DNA of 64,000 bases from Octadecabacter arcticus 238. GTDB taxonomy: Bacteria > Pseudomonadota > Alphaproteobacteria > Rhodobacterales > Rhodobacteraceae. Under the pieces are notes generated by a model. The model did no database searches and had not been told where the DNA came from. It saw nothing but the letters and a program-made list of their open reading frames with translations. The translations under genes and the position numbers were made by a program. The DNA is taken from assembly GCF_000155735.2 (NCBI RefSeq), contig NC_020908.1:1369001-1433000 (forward strand), read 5' to 3'. Positions 35,066 to 44,680 of the stretch are shown one piece after another (within the stretch, counting starts at the first letter, position 1; each line of letters starts with the position of its first letter).

Positions 35066-36337
35066 TCAAGTCGCCGCGCCTGGTGTTATGATCTGAGAGC
35101 CGCTTTCATTTGCTATGACGGTCGGGCTTTCGATGGCTATGCGGGCTTGACCGATCCTTGGGTGGAGTTTGTTTGCCAAAGCCCAGGTGGATATCAAGGC
35201 GACGCCACCGGCGACAAAGACGCCCGAGATGGGCGCTGCCAACAATACCAACCACGCCGCGGCCGGCGTTACAATTCCCGACACATCCCGAAAACTTGAA
35301 TAAATGGCTGACATTTCGGTTCGCTCAGACGGTTTGACCGCAAGCAAGAATGGCAATCCGCCGCAAACATCCAAGAGGATCAGGAAGAATGACCCCGACA
35401 TCAGACACGCGACGGCAAACAGCGGAAAGCCGTGAGGCATGCCCGCCAGCGCAAAGACAAGGCCAGACATCAAAAAGCCAGTTCTAACTGCGGTTCGAAC
35501 CGAATGGCGTTGCATGAAACGAAACATCAAGGGTGTAAGAAATAGCGCACCATTTGAAATTGAGAGGGCCATTCCCCCCAGCTGTTCGCTTAGTCCGTTT
35601 TGGACAGCGTAGATCGGAAGATAGATAACGTAGACCCACCATCCACACGACCGGATCACCGCAAAAATCCATCCTGTGATTAGCCTTGGTTGTTGAAAAA
35701 ATCGAGGCAAATAGGCGAATGGATTGGATGGAGCGGTATGCCTTCTCACGATCAGCCTTCCGTTCCCTAGGCGCATTACCAAGAATATTACCAACATCGC
35801 AAATGCCGCAACGGCCGCGATCAGGAAAGGTGCCGGTTGCCACCAATCGTAAAGGAACACACCCAATGCGGGCCCTACTGTCCACCCCAACGCGCTGTAA
35901 AAGAGGCGCGATGTTTCATACTTTCCAAGGTTTGTTTTTGAAACATAATCAAGCACATAAGCGTTCAAACATACGAATGTCGTGACCGTTGCAAATGTCG
36001 TCAGCGACAGCCCCACAATGGTCGCACCCGCGCCCTCCAGAATGGTGGTAAGCGCACCGGCAACAAACATCATCGTACCCACTAAATAGATCCAAAGCCT
36101 TGGCACAAACCGGATCAGATAGGGGATCGACAAGCCGATCAAAAGAGATGCAACGCCGACAAAGAAATAGACCTCTGACACAACGCTCGCATCTTGAAGA
36201 GCACGATACATAGCCAATGGGAAAACCGAGATCAGAATGCCTCTGGCGATAGCTTCGGCACCAGCCAAGACAGCAAAACCACGTACACTTGGCGCGGGGG
36301 CATGGCGGAGCCATTCGGGTATTCGGCGTTCATGCAT
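35066..36337 (-). CDS. Major facilitator superfamily transporter
   Basis: The 423-residue protein (start MHERRIPEW at 36337) has 12 probable membrane segments in two halves of six, for example FFVGVASLLIGLSIPYLI, LWIYLVGTMMFVAGAL, WTVGPALGVFLYDWW and the second-half SGLVFALAG. The loop between segments 2 and 3 is short, and a charged central loop (MRLGNGRLIVRRH) separates the halves. Substrate not predictable. No operon partners: a tRNA scar lies downstream and a broken LysR gene upstream. Confidence 0.8.
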   Translation of the reverse strand: MHERRIPEWLRHAPAPSVRGFAVLAGAEAIARGILISVFPLAMYRALQDASVVSEVYFFVGVASLLIGLSIPYLIRFVPRLWIYLVGTMMFVAGALTTILEGAGATIVGLSLTTFATVTTFVCLNAYVLDYVSKTNLGKYETSRLFYSALGWTVGPALGVFLYDWWQPAPFLIAAVAAFAMLVIFLVMRLGNGRLIVRRHTAPSNPFAYLPRFFQQPRLITGWIFAVIRSCGWWVYVIYLPIYAVQNGLSEQLGGMALSISNGALFLTPLMFRFMQRHSVRTAVRTGFLMSGLVFALAGMPHGFPLFAVACLMSGSFFLILLDVCGGLPFLLAVKPSERTEMSAIYSSFRDVSGIVTPAAAWLVLLAAPISGVFVAGGVALISTWALANKLHPRIGQARIAIESPTVIANESGSQIITPGAAT

Positions 36338-36592
36338 GAGTTTTGCTTCACTAGCTAAGACCCAGTATTCGCAGTTTTTACGGCACGCCTCTTTTCCAGT
36401 TGCGACGTCGTGTCGTTTTTGCGCATATCTTCTTTGATTTGAGGAAATACAAAAGCAGACAATCAAAATTTTGGATCAAACTGCAGCTTTGTCCACGGTG
36501 TGTGAGTTCATGCGCCGTGTAGCGAAAGTCGGCTCATCCCAGACCAGCCGTTCGTGCGTCCCGCAGCTAACGGCAGGTCTGAGCGCACCTTT
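36338..36592. other. Intergenic region, no gene seen
   Basis: Contains CCAGACCAGCCGTTCGTGCG near 36541, close to CCAGACCAGCCGTTCTTGCA near 7136, each next to an IS3 copy; probably a dispersed intergenic repeat of this genome. Confidence 0.4.
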
Positions 36593-36838
36593 TCAATTTT
36601 CTGTAGCGCCGCGAATGGCAGCTTCGTCACTATGCTTCTGAGCTGGAGACTTCCCCGCAAGCAAGTTCTTTAAGGCGGGATGCGGAAATTTGCGTGGCAG
36701 AGTTACCGCAAAGAACGGCTCGGAGATGCCCAGAGGGAAAGCCGCCGTCTGCAATATGCCGCTTGCGATCTCTTCTGCGAGGACGACCGTCGGGGCAACC
36801 GCCACACCGATCCCTGCACGCGCAAGCAAGCGGACCAT
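36593..36838 (-). pseudogene. LysR-family regulator, C-terminal fragment
   Basis: About 80 residues of a LysR effector domain remain: GMVRLLARAGIGVAVAP (the usual MVxxGxGIAxLP block), then EEIASGILQTAAFPLG and FFAVTLPRKFPHPALKN. The N-terminal HTH half is missing because IS3 copy e abuts at 36839. The missing half is not on the other side of copy e, so sequence has been lost or moved. Confidence 0.75.
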
Positions 36839-36908
36839 CCCTCCGTGCCAATAAGCGTGAGACAATTGACTGGCTAAAGTTTACACTTGAGGGCGTAGGA
36901 GAAGAACC

Positions 36909-37391
36909 ATGGTTATGCCTTCACAATCACCACTTTCGCCAGATGCTGGATCTGGAGCCGTTTTGGCCCCGACGTCGCCTCCCCGCGTTGTTAATGCGCC
37001 GTTGGCTCCCACAGCGGAACTGACGAGCATCCCGAAGCGACGCAACTTCACAGCCAAATACAAACTGCGCATTCTGGATGAGACGGACCAAGTGGCAGAC
37101 ACTGGCGGGGTTTCCGCCATTCTACGGCGGGAGGGGCTTTATTCCTCTGCACTGACCGATTGGCGCCGTGCGCGGGCGGCCGGCACATTGGGTGCATTGC
37201 AGCCAATGCGCCGTGGCCCACAAAAGGCACCTGCCAATCCATTGCAAGCTGAGCTGGCCAAGGCCAACCGTGAGGTGACAGCCTTGCGGCGCCGTCTGGA
37301 TCAGGCGGAAGCCATCATTGCCATCCAAAAAAAAGTGGCGGGACTTCTGGACGAGATGGAGCAGACGCAAGAGCGCAGCGGCAAATCATGA
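36909..37391 (+). CDS. IS3 element OrfA (copy e)
   Basis: Intact 160-residue OrfA, same ATGA overlap with orfB. Confidence 0.88.
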   Translation: MVMPSQSPLSPDAGSGAVLAPTSPPRVVNAPLAPTAELTSIPKRRNFTAKYKLRILDETDQVADTGGVSAILRREGLYSSALTDWRRARAAGTLGALQPMRRGPQKAPANPLQAELAKANREVTALRRRLDQAEAIIAIQKKVAGLLDEMEQTQERSGKS

Positions 37392-38401
37392 TGGCCGTCG
37401 CGATTGCATTGCCCACCGGCAGCGGCTTGACCTCGGCTGTCTGCGCCGCGCTATCATTATCGCGCGCGAGCGTTCTTCGACAGCGTGCGGCGCTGACGGC
37501 ACCACCACGCACACGCCCACCGCGCGCAGCGTCTTCGCGGGCTCTGCCGGGAAGGGAAAGAGACCAGGTATTGCACCACCTGCGCGAACCCCGCTTTGCG
37601 GATCAGACGCCCACAGAGGTCTTTGCCACCTTGCTGGATGAAGGCACCTATCTGTGTTCAATCCGCACGATGTATCGGATATTGGCCGCGCAGGGCGAAG
37701 TTGGCGAACGCCGCCGACAGCGCACACATCCCGTCTATCAAAAGCCTAAACTTCTAGCTGAAGCCCCCAATCAGGTCTGGTCTTGGGACATCACCAAGCT
37801 GAGGGGCCCGGTGAAATGGTCCTACTTCTATCTCTATGTCATCCTCGACATCTTCAGCCGCCGCGTTGTTGGCTGGCGCGTCGAGCACGCGGAGAGCGCC
37901 AGCCAGTTCAAAGAGCTGTTCATCGACGCGATGGAAAAACACGAGGTTCCACGCGATCAGCTGACATTGCATGCAGATCGCGGTGGGCCCATGAAGGCAA
38001 AGACGACAGCCCTGATGCTGGTTGATCTTGGTGTGCTCAAGTCCCACAGTCGGCCCCACACCTCAAACGACAACCCGTTCTCCGAAGCCCACTTCAAAAC
38101 ACTGAAATATCAGCCAGAGTTCCCCAAGAACTTTGAAACCATCGAGCAGGCTTGCGCATTCTGCCGCAGGTTCTTTGCATGGTATAACCAAGACCATCAT
38201 AACGCCGGGATTGGTCTGATGACGCCCGACCAAATCCATTTTGGGCAGGCCCAAGAAATCTACACCGCGCGACAAGCAACACTAGACGCGGCATTCCTCG
38301 CCACGCCCGAACGCTTCGTACACAAACCACCAAAACCGCCTCAAATCCCGACCGCCGTCTGGATCAACCCACCAAAACCAACCGAAGAAACCCAAGCCTA
38401 A
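37388..38401 (+). CDS. IS3 element OrfB (copy e)
   Basis: Full-length 337 residues with intact DDE residues but three substitutions relative to copy b: ALPGRERD for [15 protein letters not shown] for EQARAFC and DHHNAGIG for DHHHAGIG. The changes are in conserved stretches, so activity may be impaired. Confidence 0.85.
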   Translation: MMAVAIALPTGSGLTSAVCAALSLSRASVLRQRAALTAPPRTRPPRAASSRALPGRERDQVLHHLREPRFADQTPTEVFATLLDEGTYLCSIRTMYRILAAQGEVGERRRQRTHPVYQKPKLLAEAPNQVWSWDITKLRGPVKWSYFYLYVILDIFSRRVVGWRVEHAESASQFKELFIDAMEKHEVPRDQLTLHADRGGPMKAKTTALMLVDLGVLKSHSRPHTSNDNPFSEAHFKTLKYQPEFPKNFETIEQACAFCRRFFAWYNQDHHNAGIGLMTPDQIHFGQAQEIYTARQATLDAAFLATPERFVHKPPKPPQIPTAVWINPPKPTEETQA

Positions 38402-38441
38402 AGTCCAAAAGCCACTGTCTCAAAGTCGTTGACACGTTCCG

Positions 38442-38584
38442 CCACGAATTAATCGTAGGTTTGGTTTAGGGTAATCCGTCCATTTTAAGGTAGTCATAAT
38501 CATCCCAAGTAGTGACAGGAGTAGTGACACAAGTAGTGACAAAGCCCATATTATAACTTATTATCATAAAAACAAGGGGGGCAG
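38442..38584. other. tRNA-Gly 3' flank with TGTCACTAC repeats, cut by IS3
   Basis: On the minus strand ATGGGCTTTGTCACTACTTG is followed by two more GTCACTACT repeats and a frame reading WDDYDYLKMDGLP then stop. The same repeat follows tRNA-Val at 2927. It looks like the first codons of an integrase or a shared att-like repeat, but cannot be assigned. Confidence 0.35.
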
Positions 38585-38658
38585 TGGAGCGGGTAACGAG
38601 AATCGAACTCGTAACTGAAGCTTGGGAAGCTTTCGTGATACCTTTTCACCATACCCGC
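38585..38658 (-). tRNA. tRNA-Gly (anticodon CCC)
   Basis: Cloverleaf on the minus strand: acceptor GCGGGTA/TACCCGC, D-arm TGGTGAAAAGGTATCA, anticodon stem AAGC/GCTT around TTCCCAA (anticodon CCC), T-arm ACGAGTTCGATTCTCGT and an encoded CCA end preceded by T. Confidence 0.92.
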
Positions 38659-39286
38659 CACAGTAATTTGGATACGCAAGCTGCGCTCATTCCGCAAGCA
38701 GAAACAATAGGACTGCGCTGGGAATGGCGAGCGCTATCTTAGTCTGCAGTCTGCGCGATGTCCGCAATTTTGCGCACAACGAGAGCTATGACTGAATCTG
38801 GTGTTTGAGTGGTTTGAAGGTTGGCGGCGTATCTGGTTGAATTGTTGTTGGAAGACAGCAGCCCAACCAAAGGAGATACACCACCATGGGAACTACTAAC
38901 ATTGTTGATTTTGCGCGTCGAGACGAGATGACGGACGCGTTGACGGAGTTGCTGAAAACGGGAGCACAACAATTGATCGCGACAGCAGTTGAGGCTGAGC
39001 TTGTCAGTTATTTGGCGCAATTTACCGGCTTACGCACCGATGCCGGTCACGCGGCAGTCGTGCGTAATGGACATCATCCGGCCCGCCCGTTTCAAACGGG
39101 CATTGGCCCTGTGAGCGTGCGCATTCCAAAGGTTCGGTCCAAGGACGGCACACCGGTGACATTTCGGTCTGCCCTGGTGCCGCCCTATGTGCGCCGCACG
39201 AAGACGCTGGAAGCGGCCTTGCCATGGCTTTACCTCAAAGGGATCTCCAGCGGCGAGATGGCTCCCGCCCTCAAGGTTCTTCTGGG

Positions 39287-40673
39287 GAGTTATTGTCAAA
39301 TCTGGTGTTTGAGTATTGTTGGTCATGCGGTGATCTGGTCGGGGTTTGTGGTTTCGATTCCGTCTTTGAACGTGACGCCTGTGATGACTTTTGCGAGGTA
39401 GTCAAAGCCGCGTAGCTTCCTCCAATTTTGCTCAGCACATTGCCCCAGTTTGAACATCATGTGCAGCATGCCATCGCGTGACAGGCAGCCCTTTGAACGC
39501 TTGGTACGATGCCGGATCGTCGCGAAGGCCGATTCAATTGGATTGCTAGTGCGGATGCTTTGCCAATGCTGCGCCGGGAAGTCGAAGAATGCCATGAGTT
39601 CCTCACGATCTTTTTGCAGGCATAGTGTGGCCTTGGGATATTTGGGTTCGTAGGTTTTGATGAACAGATCGAACGCCTTTTCTGCATCGACTTTGGTCTC
39701 GGCCTGCCAGATGTCGTGCAGCGCGGCCTTGGCTTTTGGCTGAGACAGCTTGGGTAAACAATTGAGCACGTTCATCGTTTTGTGTTGCCAACAGCGTTGA
39801 TGGCGGGTCTCAGGATAGACTTCGTCCATGGCCGCCCAAAACCCCATGGCACCGTCCCCGATGGCCAGTTTGGGCGCATTCATGCCTCGGCTTTTGAGGT
39901 TAAGCAGAACCTCGCGCCAGCTCTGCGTGGACTCGCGCACCCCATCCTCAATTGCCAGAAATCGCTTCTTGCCACGGGCAGTTACCCCAATAATAACAAG
40001 GGCACAGAGCTTGTCATCCTCGCCCCGAAGGCCGCTGTGAACGCCGTCGGCCCAGATATAGACGATGGGCTCGTCATCTAACTCAGCGCCTTTCCAAGCC
40101 TCGTATTCATTGGCCCAATCGCGTTTTAAACGCGAAACCGTATTAGCCGACAAGCCAACGGCATCTGGGCCCAGAAGAACCTTGAGGGCGGGAGCCATCT
40201 CGCCGCTGGAGATCCCTTTGAGGTAAAGCCATGGCAAGGCCGCTTCCAGCGTCTTCGTGCGACGCACATAGGGCGGCACCAGGGCAGACCGGAATGTCAC
40301 CGGTGTGCCGTCCTTGGACCGAACCTTTGGAATGCGCACGCTCACAGGGCCAATGCCCGTTTGAAACGGGCGGGCCGGATGATGTCCATTACGCACGACT
40401 GCCGCGTGACCGGCATCGGTGCGTAAGCCGGTAAATTGCGCCAAATAACTGACAAGCTCAGCCTCAACTGCTGTCGCGATCAATTGTTGTGCTCCCGTTT
40501 TCAGCAACTCCGTCAACGCGTCCGTCATCTCGTCTCGACGCGCAAAATCAACAATGTTAGTAGTTCCCATGGTGGTGTATCTCCTTTGGTTGGGCTGCTG
40601 TCTTCCAACAACAATTCAACCAGATACGCCGCCAACCTTCAAACCACTCAAACACCAGATTCAGTCATAGCTC
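39287..40673 (-). mobile_element. IS256-family element type 1 (copy B), intact, inside copy A
   Basis: Complete 1387-bp element with the same terminal repeats, flanked by a perfect 9-bp duplication TCTTCTGGG (39278-39286 and 40674-40682). The orientation is opposite to copy A, so the pair forms a large inverted repeat. Confidence 0.93.
39323..40570 (-). CDS. IS256-family transposase (intact, copy B)
   Basis: The 415-residue mutator-type transposase has DDE residues in WADGVHSGL (Asp), AIGDGAMGFW (Asp) and TSNPIESAFATIRHRT (Glu), plus the conserved RCWQHK zinc-like motif between the second Asp and the Glu. Start MGTTNIVDF follows AAAGGAGATACACC. This is the only intact transposase of the three type-1 copies. 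Confidence 0.92.
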   Translation of the reverse strand: MGTTNIVDFARRDEMTDALTELLKTGAQQLIATAVEAELVSYLAQFTGLRTDAGHAAVVRNGHHPARPFQTGIGPVSVRIPKVRSKDGTPVTFRSALVPPYVRRTKTLEAALPWLYLKGISSGEMAPALKVLLGPDAVGLSANTVSRLKRDWANEYEAWKGAELDDEPIVYIWADGVHSGLRGEDDKLCALVIIGVTARGKKRFLAIEDGVRESTQSWREVLLNLKSRGMNAPKLAIGDGAMGFWAAMDEVYPETRHQRCWQHKTMNVLNCLPKLSQPKAKAALHDIWQAETKVDAEKAFDLFIKTYEPKYPKATLCLQKDREELMAFFDFPAQHWQSIRTSNPIESAFATIRHRTKRSKGCLSRDGMLHMMFKLGQCAEQNWRKLRGFDYLAKVITGVTFKDGIETTNPDQITA

Positions 40674-42012
40674 TCTTCTGGGCCCAGATGCCGTTGGCTT
40701 GTCGGCTAATACGGTTTCGCGTTTAAAACGCGATTGGGCCAATGAATACGAGGCTTGGAAAGGCGCTGAGTTAGATGACGAGCCCATCGTCTATATCTGG
40801 GCCGACGGCGTTCACAGCGGCCTTCGGGGCGAGGATGACAAGCTCTGTGCCCTTGTTATTATTGGGGTAACTGCCCGTGGCAAGAAGCGATTTCTGGCAA
40901 TTGAGGATGGGGTGCGCGAGTCCACGCAGAGCTGGCGCGAGGTTCTGCTTAACCTCAAAAGCCGAGGCATGAATGCGCCCAAACTGGCCATCGGGGACGG
41001 TGCCATGGGGTTTTGGGCGGCCATGGACGAAGTCTATCCTGAGACCCGCCATCAACGCTGTTGGCAACACAAAACGATGAACGTGCTCAATTGTTTACCC
41101 AAGCTGTCTCAGCCAAAAGCCAAGGCCGCGCTGCACGACATCTGGCAGGCCGAGACCAAAGTCGATGCAGAAAAGGCGTTCGATCTGTTCATCAAAACCT
41201 ACGAACCCAAATATCCCAAGGCCACACTATGCCTGCAAAAAGATCGTGAGGAACTCATGGCATTCTTCGACTTCCCGGCGCAGCATTGGCAAAGCATCCG
41301 CACTAGCAATCCAATTGAATCGGCCTTCGCGACGATCCGGCATCGTACCAAGCGTTCAAAGGGCTGCCTGTCACGCGATGGCATGCTGCACATGATGTTC
41401 AAACTGGGGCAATGTGCTGAGCAAAATTGGAGGAAGCTACGCGGCTTTGACTACCTCGCAAAAGTCATCACAGGCGTCACGTTCAAAGACGGAATCGAAA
41501 CCACAAACCCCGACCAGATCACCGCATGACAAACAATACTCAAACACCAGATTTGACAATAACTCCGCACAAAATCACCTGTGGCGATATAGGCCTCCTC
41601 TGCGGCGGTGGACGCACGGCCGAGAACCGCGTTGCGGTGCGGGTGTCGAGCGAACGTCGCAATAATCCCCATGACCCGTTCATGCGGGAATGTCCCGAAG
41701 AATGTTGAAATTTTAATTTAGGGTGGCGTTGCTTCCCCTGAGCCGTAGGCTCTGGGTGTTTAATCGCAAAAGGAAGCAACACCATGAAGAAGACTATCAC
41801 AGCAAGCGCTGGACTTGCCAGCGCGTCGAATGTTCATCAACTCGTGGAAACAGCCTGGGACAAAGTTGGCGAGAGCTTCGAGCAGTTCTGCCTGACGGTG
41901 GGCGTCGCCAGTCTGGTTCAGATGTTTGGTGAGGACGCAGCCCTCCGTGCCAATAAGCGTGAGACAATTGACTGGCTAAAGTTTACACTTGAGGGCGTAG
42001 GAGAACGAACCC

Positions 42013-42495
42013 ATGGTTATGCCTTCACAATCACCACTTTCGCCAGATGCTGGATCTGGAGCCGTTTTGGCCCCGACGTCGCCTCCCCGCGTTGTTAATG
42101 CGCCGTTGGCTCCCACAGCGGAACTGACGAGCATCCCGAAGCGACGCAACTTCACAGCCAAATACAAACTGCGCATTCTGGATGAGACGGACCAAGTGGC
42201 AGACACTGGTGGGGTTTCCGCCATTCTACGGCGGGAGGGGCTTTATTCCTCTGCACTGACCGATTGGCGCCGTGCGCGGGCGGCCGGCACATTGGGTGCA
42301 TTGCAGCCAATGCGCCGTGGCCCACAAAAGGCACCTGCCAATCCATTGCAAGCTGAGCTGACCAAGGCCAACCGTGAGGTGACAGCCTTGCGGCGCCGTC
42401 TGGATCAGGCGGAAGCCATCATTGCCATCCAAAAAAAAGTGGCGGGACTTCTGGACGAGATGGAGCAGACGCAAGAGCGCAGCGGCAAATCATGA
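42013..42495 (+). CDS. IS3 element OrfA (copy f)
   Basis: Full-length, with one substitution (AELTKANRE for AELAKANRE) in the coiled coil. Confidence 0.85.
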   Translation: MVMPSQSPLSPDAGSGAVLAPTSPPRVVNAPLAPTAELTSIPKRRNFTAKYKLRILDETDQVADTGGVSAILRREGLYSSALTDWRRARAAGTLGALQPMRRGPQKAPANPLQAELTKANREVTALRRRLDQAEAIIAIQKKVAGLLDEMEQTQERSGKS

Positions 42496-43546
42496 TGGCC
42501 GTCGCGATTGCATTGCCCACCGGCAGCGGCTTGACCTCGGCTGTCTGCGCCGCGCTATCATTATCGCGCGCGAGCGTTCTTCGACAGCGTGCGGCGCTGA
42601 CGGCACCACCACGCACACGCCCACCGCGCGCAGCGTCTTCGCGGGCTCTGCCGGAAAGAGAAAGAGACCAGGTATTGCACCACCTGCGCGAACCCCGCTT
42701 TGCGGATCAGACGCCCACAGAGGTCTTTGCCACCTTGCTGGATGAAGGCACCTATCTGTGTTCAATCCGCACGATGTAACGGATATTGGCCGCGCAGGGC
42801 GAAGTTGGCGAACGCCGCCGACAGAGCACACATCCCGTCTATCAAAAGCCTGAACTTCTAGCTGAAGCCCCCAATCAGGTCTGGTCTTGGGACATCACCA
42901 AGCTGAGGGGCTCGGTGAAATGGTCCTACTTCTATCTCTATGTCATCCTCGACATCTTCAGCCGCCGCGTTGTTGGCTGGCGCGTCGAGCACGCGGAGAG
43001 CGCCAGCCAGTTCAAAGAGCTGTTCATCGACGCGATGGAAAAACACGAGGTTCCACGCGATCAGCTGACATTGCATGCAGATCGCGGTGGGCCCATGAAG
43101 GCAAAGACGACAGCCCTGATGCTGGTTGATCTTGGTGTGCTCAAGTCCCACAGTCGGCCCCACACCTCAAACGACAACCCGTTCTCCGAAGCCCACTTCA
43201 AAACACTGAAATATCAGCCAGAGTTCCCCAAGAACTTTGAAACCATCGAGCAGGCTCGCGCATTCTGCCGCAGGTTCTTTGCATGGTATAACCAAGACCA
43301 TCATCACGCCGGGATTGGTCTGATGACGCCCGACCAAATCCATTTTGGGCAGGCCCAAGAAATCTACACCGCGCGACAAGCAACACTAGACGCGGCATTC
43401 CTCGCCACGCCCGAACGCTTCGTACACAAACCACCAAAACCGCCTCAAATCCCGACCGCCGTCTGGATCAACCCACCAAAACCAACCGAAGAAAACCCAA
43501 GCCTAAAGTCCAAAAGCCACTGTCTCAAAGTCGTTGACACGTTCCG
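42492..43546 (+). pseudogene. IS3 element OrfB (copy f), nonsense mutation
   Basis: The codon after SIRTM is TAA at 42777 instead of TAT (Tyr in [11 protein letters not shown]), cutting the protein at 95 residues. Further substitutions (QSTHPVY for QRTHPVY, LRGSVKW for LRGPVKW) follow. The DDE core lies downstream in an open frame from 42786 that runs into the IS256 remnant. Confidence 0.9.
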
Positions 43547-44680
43547 GCACGCCTCCGTACGCCGCGCGCTGAAGCAAGCATGGGAGCTTGATGATGCCGA
43601 CAAAGCCGAGCGGTTGATGCGGAATCTTGCCCAGCGACTAGAGCTTGAGGCTCCGGACGTTTCAAAGTCGATCCTTGAGGGCCTAGACGAAATTCTAACT
43701 GTTGTTAGGTTGGGGCTACCTGTGGAATTGAGACGCTCATTGGCCAGCACCAACATCATTGAATCTATGAACAGCGTGATCCGACAGGTCTGTCGAAACG
43801 TCAAACGCTGGCGCGATGCAAAAATGGCGCTGCGCTGGACAGGGGCTGGTATGCTGGAAGCCGCGAAAGGCTTCCGCCGCCTAAAGGCCTACAAGCAACT
43901 CCCCATTCTCAAGCAAGCTTTGCTAGATCATCGCAATACCGTAACGCTTGACCAAATCAAGGACGTCGCCTAACCATCAATCAAGCAGCGCCACTCGCCC
44001 GATTTTCAACATCGTACGGGACATCCCCCGTTCATGCTGCCCCCGAAGTGCGCCGCGCATGCCCGCCAAAACATCGGGCATAGCTGCTTCTATGGTTGCG
44101 ATTACGTCCCATTGTGCATTGAGTCGGTCCCAATGATCTGGCCCTTCACAGTGGGTAATCGCGATGATGAAAAATGTCTGTTCCCACGGCATCAATTCGG
44201 CGAAATGACCGTTCGCGATCCCCTCTAGCGCGAGGCGCGTCGCTTTGATGTCTTGCGCAAATGCACCCGGCGTGTCGCGCCATAGTGAGCGCGGGAATTG
44301 ATCCAATGTAATAAGAAGTGCTAACCGTCCGCGCGCGGTTTGCGCCCAGTGATCCAGTTCACCGCGCGCCGCAGCGATGGTCAAAGGCCCAAAAGAGTCG
44401 ACGATTGTGGCGTCCATGCCGCCTTGCATTCGTTCATCCCAAAATGCGCCGTGGGTTTCTATCGCGGTCTCATGGCCAGTTTGTGGGAACCAGAGGTCGA
44501 GGACTTCATTGGGTTCAAATGTGTGTTCCGTCATGACAAATCCTGATCCAAACGGTGTTAACGGACCAAAATGCGGCCTATTGTACCAGCCTAGTCTAGG
44601 CCAACACCTGATTTCGGGCAAGTGACAGGGACATTACGCCCAAAAAGCGGCCCGTGATCGGCACATTCAGTTTGGGCAGC

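Larger units (their letters stand above)
36839..38441 (+). mobile_element. IS3-family element, copy e
   Basis: Complete 1.6-kb copy. The neighbouring bases (CAT left, CCA right) are not a duplication, and the flanks belong to unrelated sequences (LysR remnant; tRNA-Gly 3' flank), indicating recombination between IS3 copies. It shares the QKPKLL variant and the EETQA end with copy a. Confidence 0.92.
38886..41529 (+). pseudogene. IS256-family transposase of copy A, interrupted
   Basis: Codons 1-134 are at 38886-39286, ending KVLLG. The rest (PDAVGLSANTVSRL onward) is at 40683-41529, with WADGVHSGL, AIGDGAMGF and TSNPIESAF holding Asp, Asp and Glu. Joining both halves gives a full 415-residue protein like that of copy B. 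Copy B's transposase could still mobilise copy A, together with B, as one unit. Confidence 0.88.
38783..41565 (+). mobile_element. IS256-family element type 1 (copy A), split by copy B
   Basis: Copy A, in + orientation, is inserted in the DUF924 gene. A 7-bp CGCACAA repeat lies near both ends (two to three bases off the left end), probably a target duplication with small changes. Another copy of the same element (B) is inserted inside it in the opposite orientation. Confidence 0.88.
41941..43546 (+). mobile_element. IS3-family element, copy f
   Basis: A complete-length copy whose junctions lack a 3-bp duplication (CAG left, GCA right), in keeping with the associated deletion. Its orfB has a nonsense mutation. 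Confidence 0.9.
41784..43973 (+). pseudogene. IS256 type-2 transposase, deleted and interrupted
   Basis: The N-terminal 52 codons (MKKTITASAGLASASN ... MFGEDA) run to 41940. The C-terminal part (HASVRRALKQAWELDD to DQIKDVA, 43547-43973) follows IS3 copy f. Residues about 53-288 of the intact protein, including both catalytic Asp, are gone. The IS3 flanks show no duplication, so the deletion probably arose by recombination between IS3 insertions or an adjacent deletion. Confidence 0.88.
41686..44028 (+). mobile_element. IS256-family element type 2 (copy 1), internally deleted, with IS3 copy f
   Basis: The ends GGGAATGTCCCGAAGAATG and (complement) GGGGATGTCCCGTACG are the type-2 inverted repeats. 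A perfect 9-bp duplication CGTTCATGC (41677-41685, 44029-44037) marks insertion into the DUF924 gene. Relative to the intact copy at 57940 about 710 bp of the transposase gene are missing exactly where IS3 copy f sits. Confidence 0.9.
38739..44534 (-). pseudogene. DUF924 family protein, split in three by nested IS elements
   Basis: The N-terminal piece (44534 down to 44029) starts MTEHTFEPNEVLDLWF and has LALLITLDQFPRSLWRDT and LMPWEQTFFIIAITHCEG, both DUF924 hallmarks. After the type-2 IS256 the frame resumes (41685-41566) with RVMGIIATFARHPHRN and LGRAST. After the type-1 IS256 the last ten codons (KIADIAQTAD) end at 38739. Joined, they give about 216 residues. DUF924 proteins are helical (TPR-like) and of unknown function. 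The pieces fuse without any internal stop, so inactivation is recent. Confidence 0.85.
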
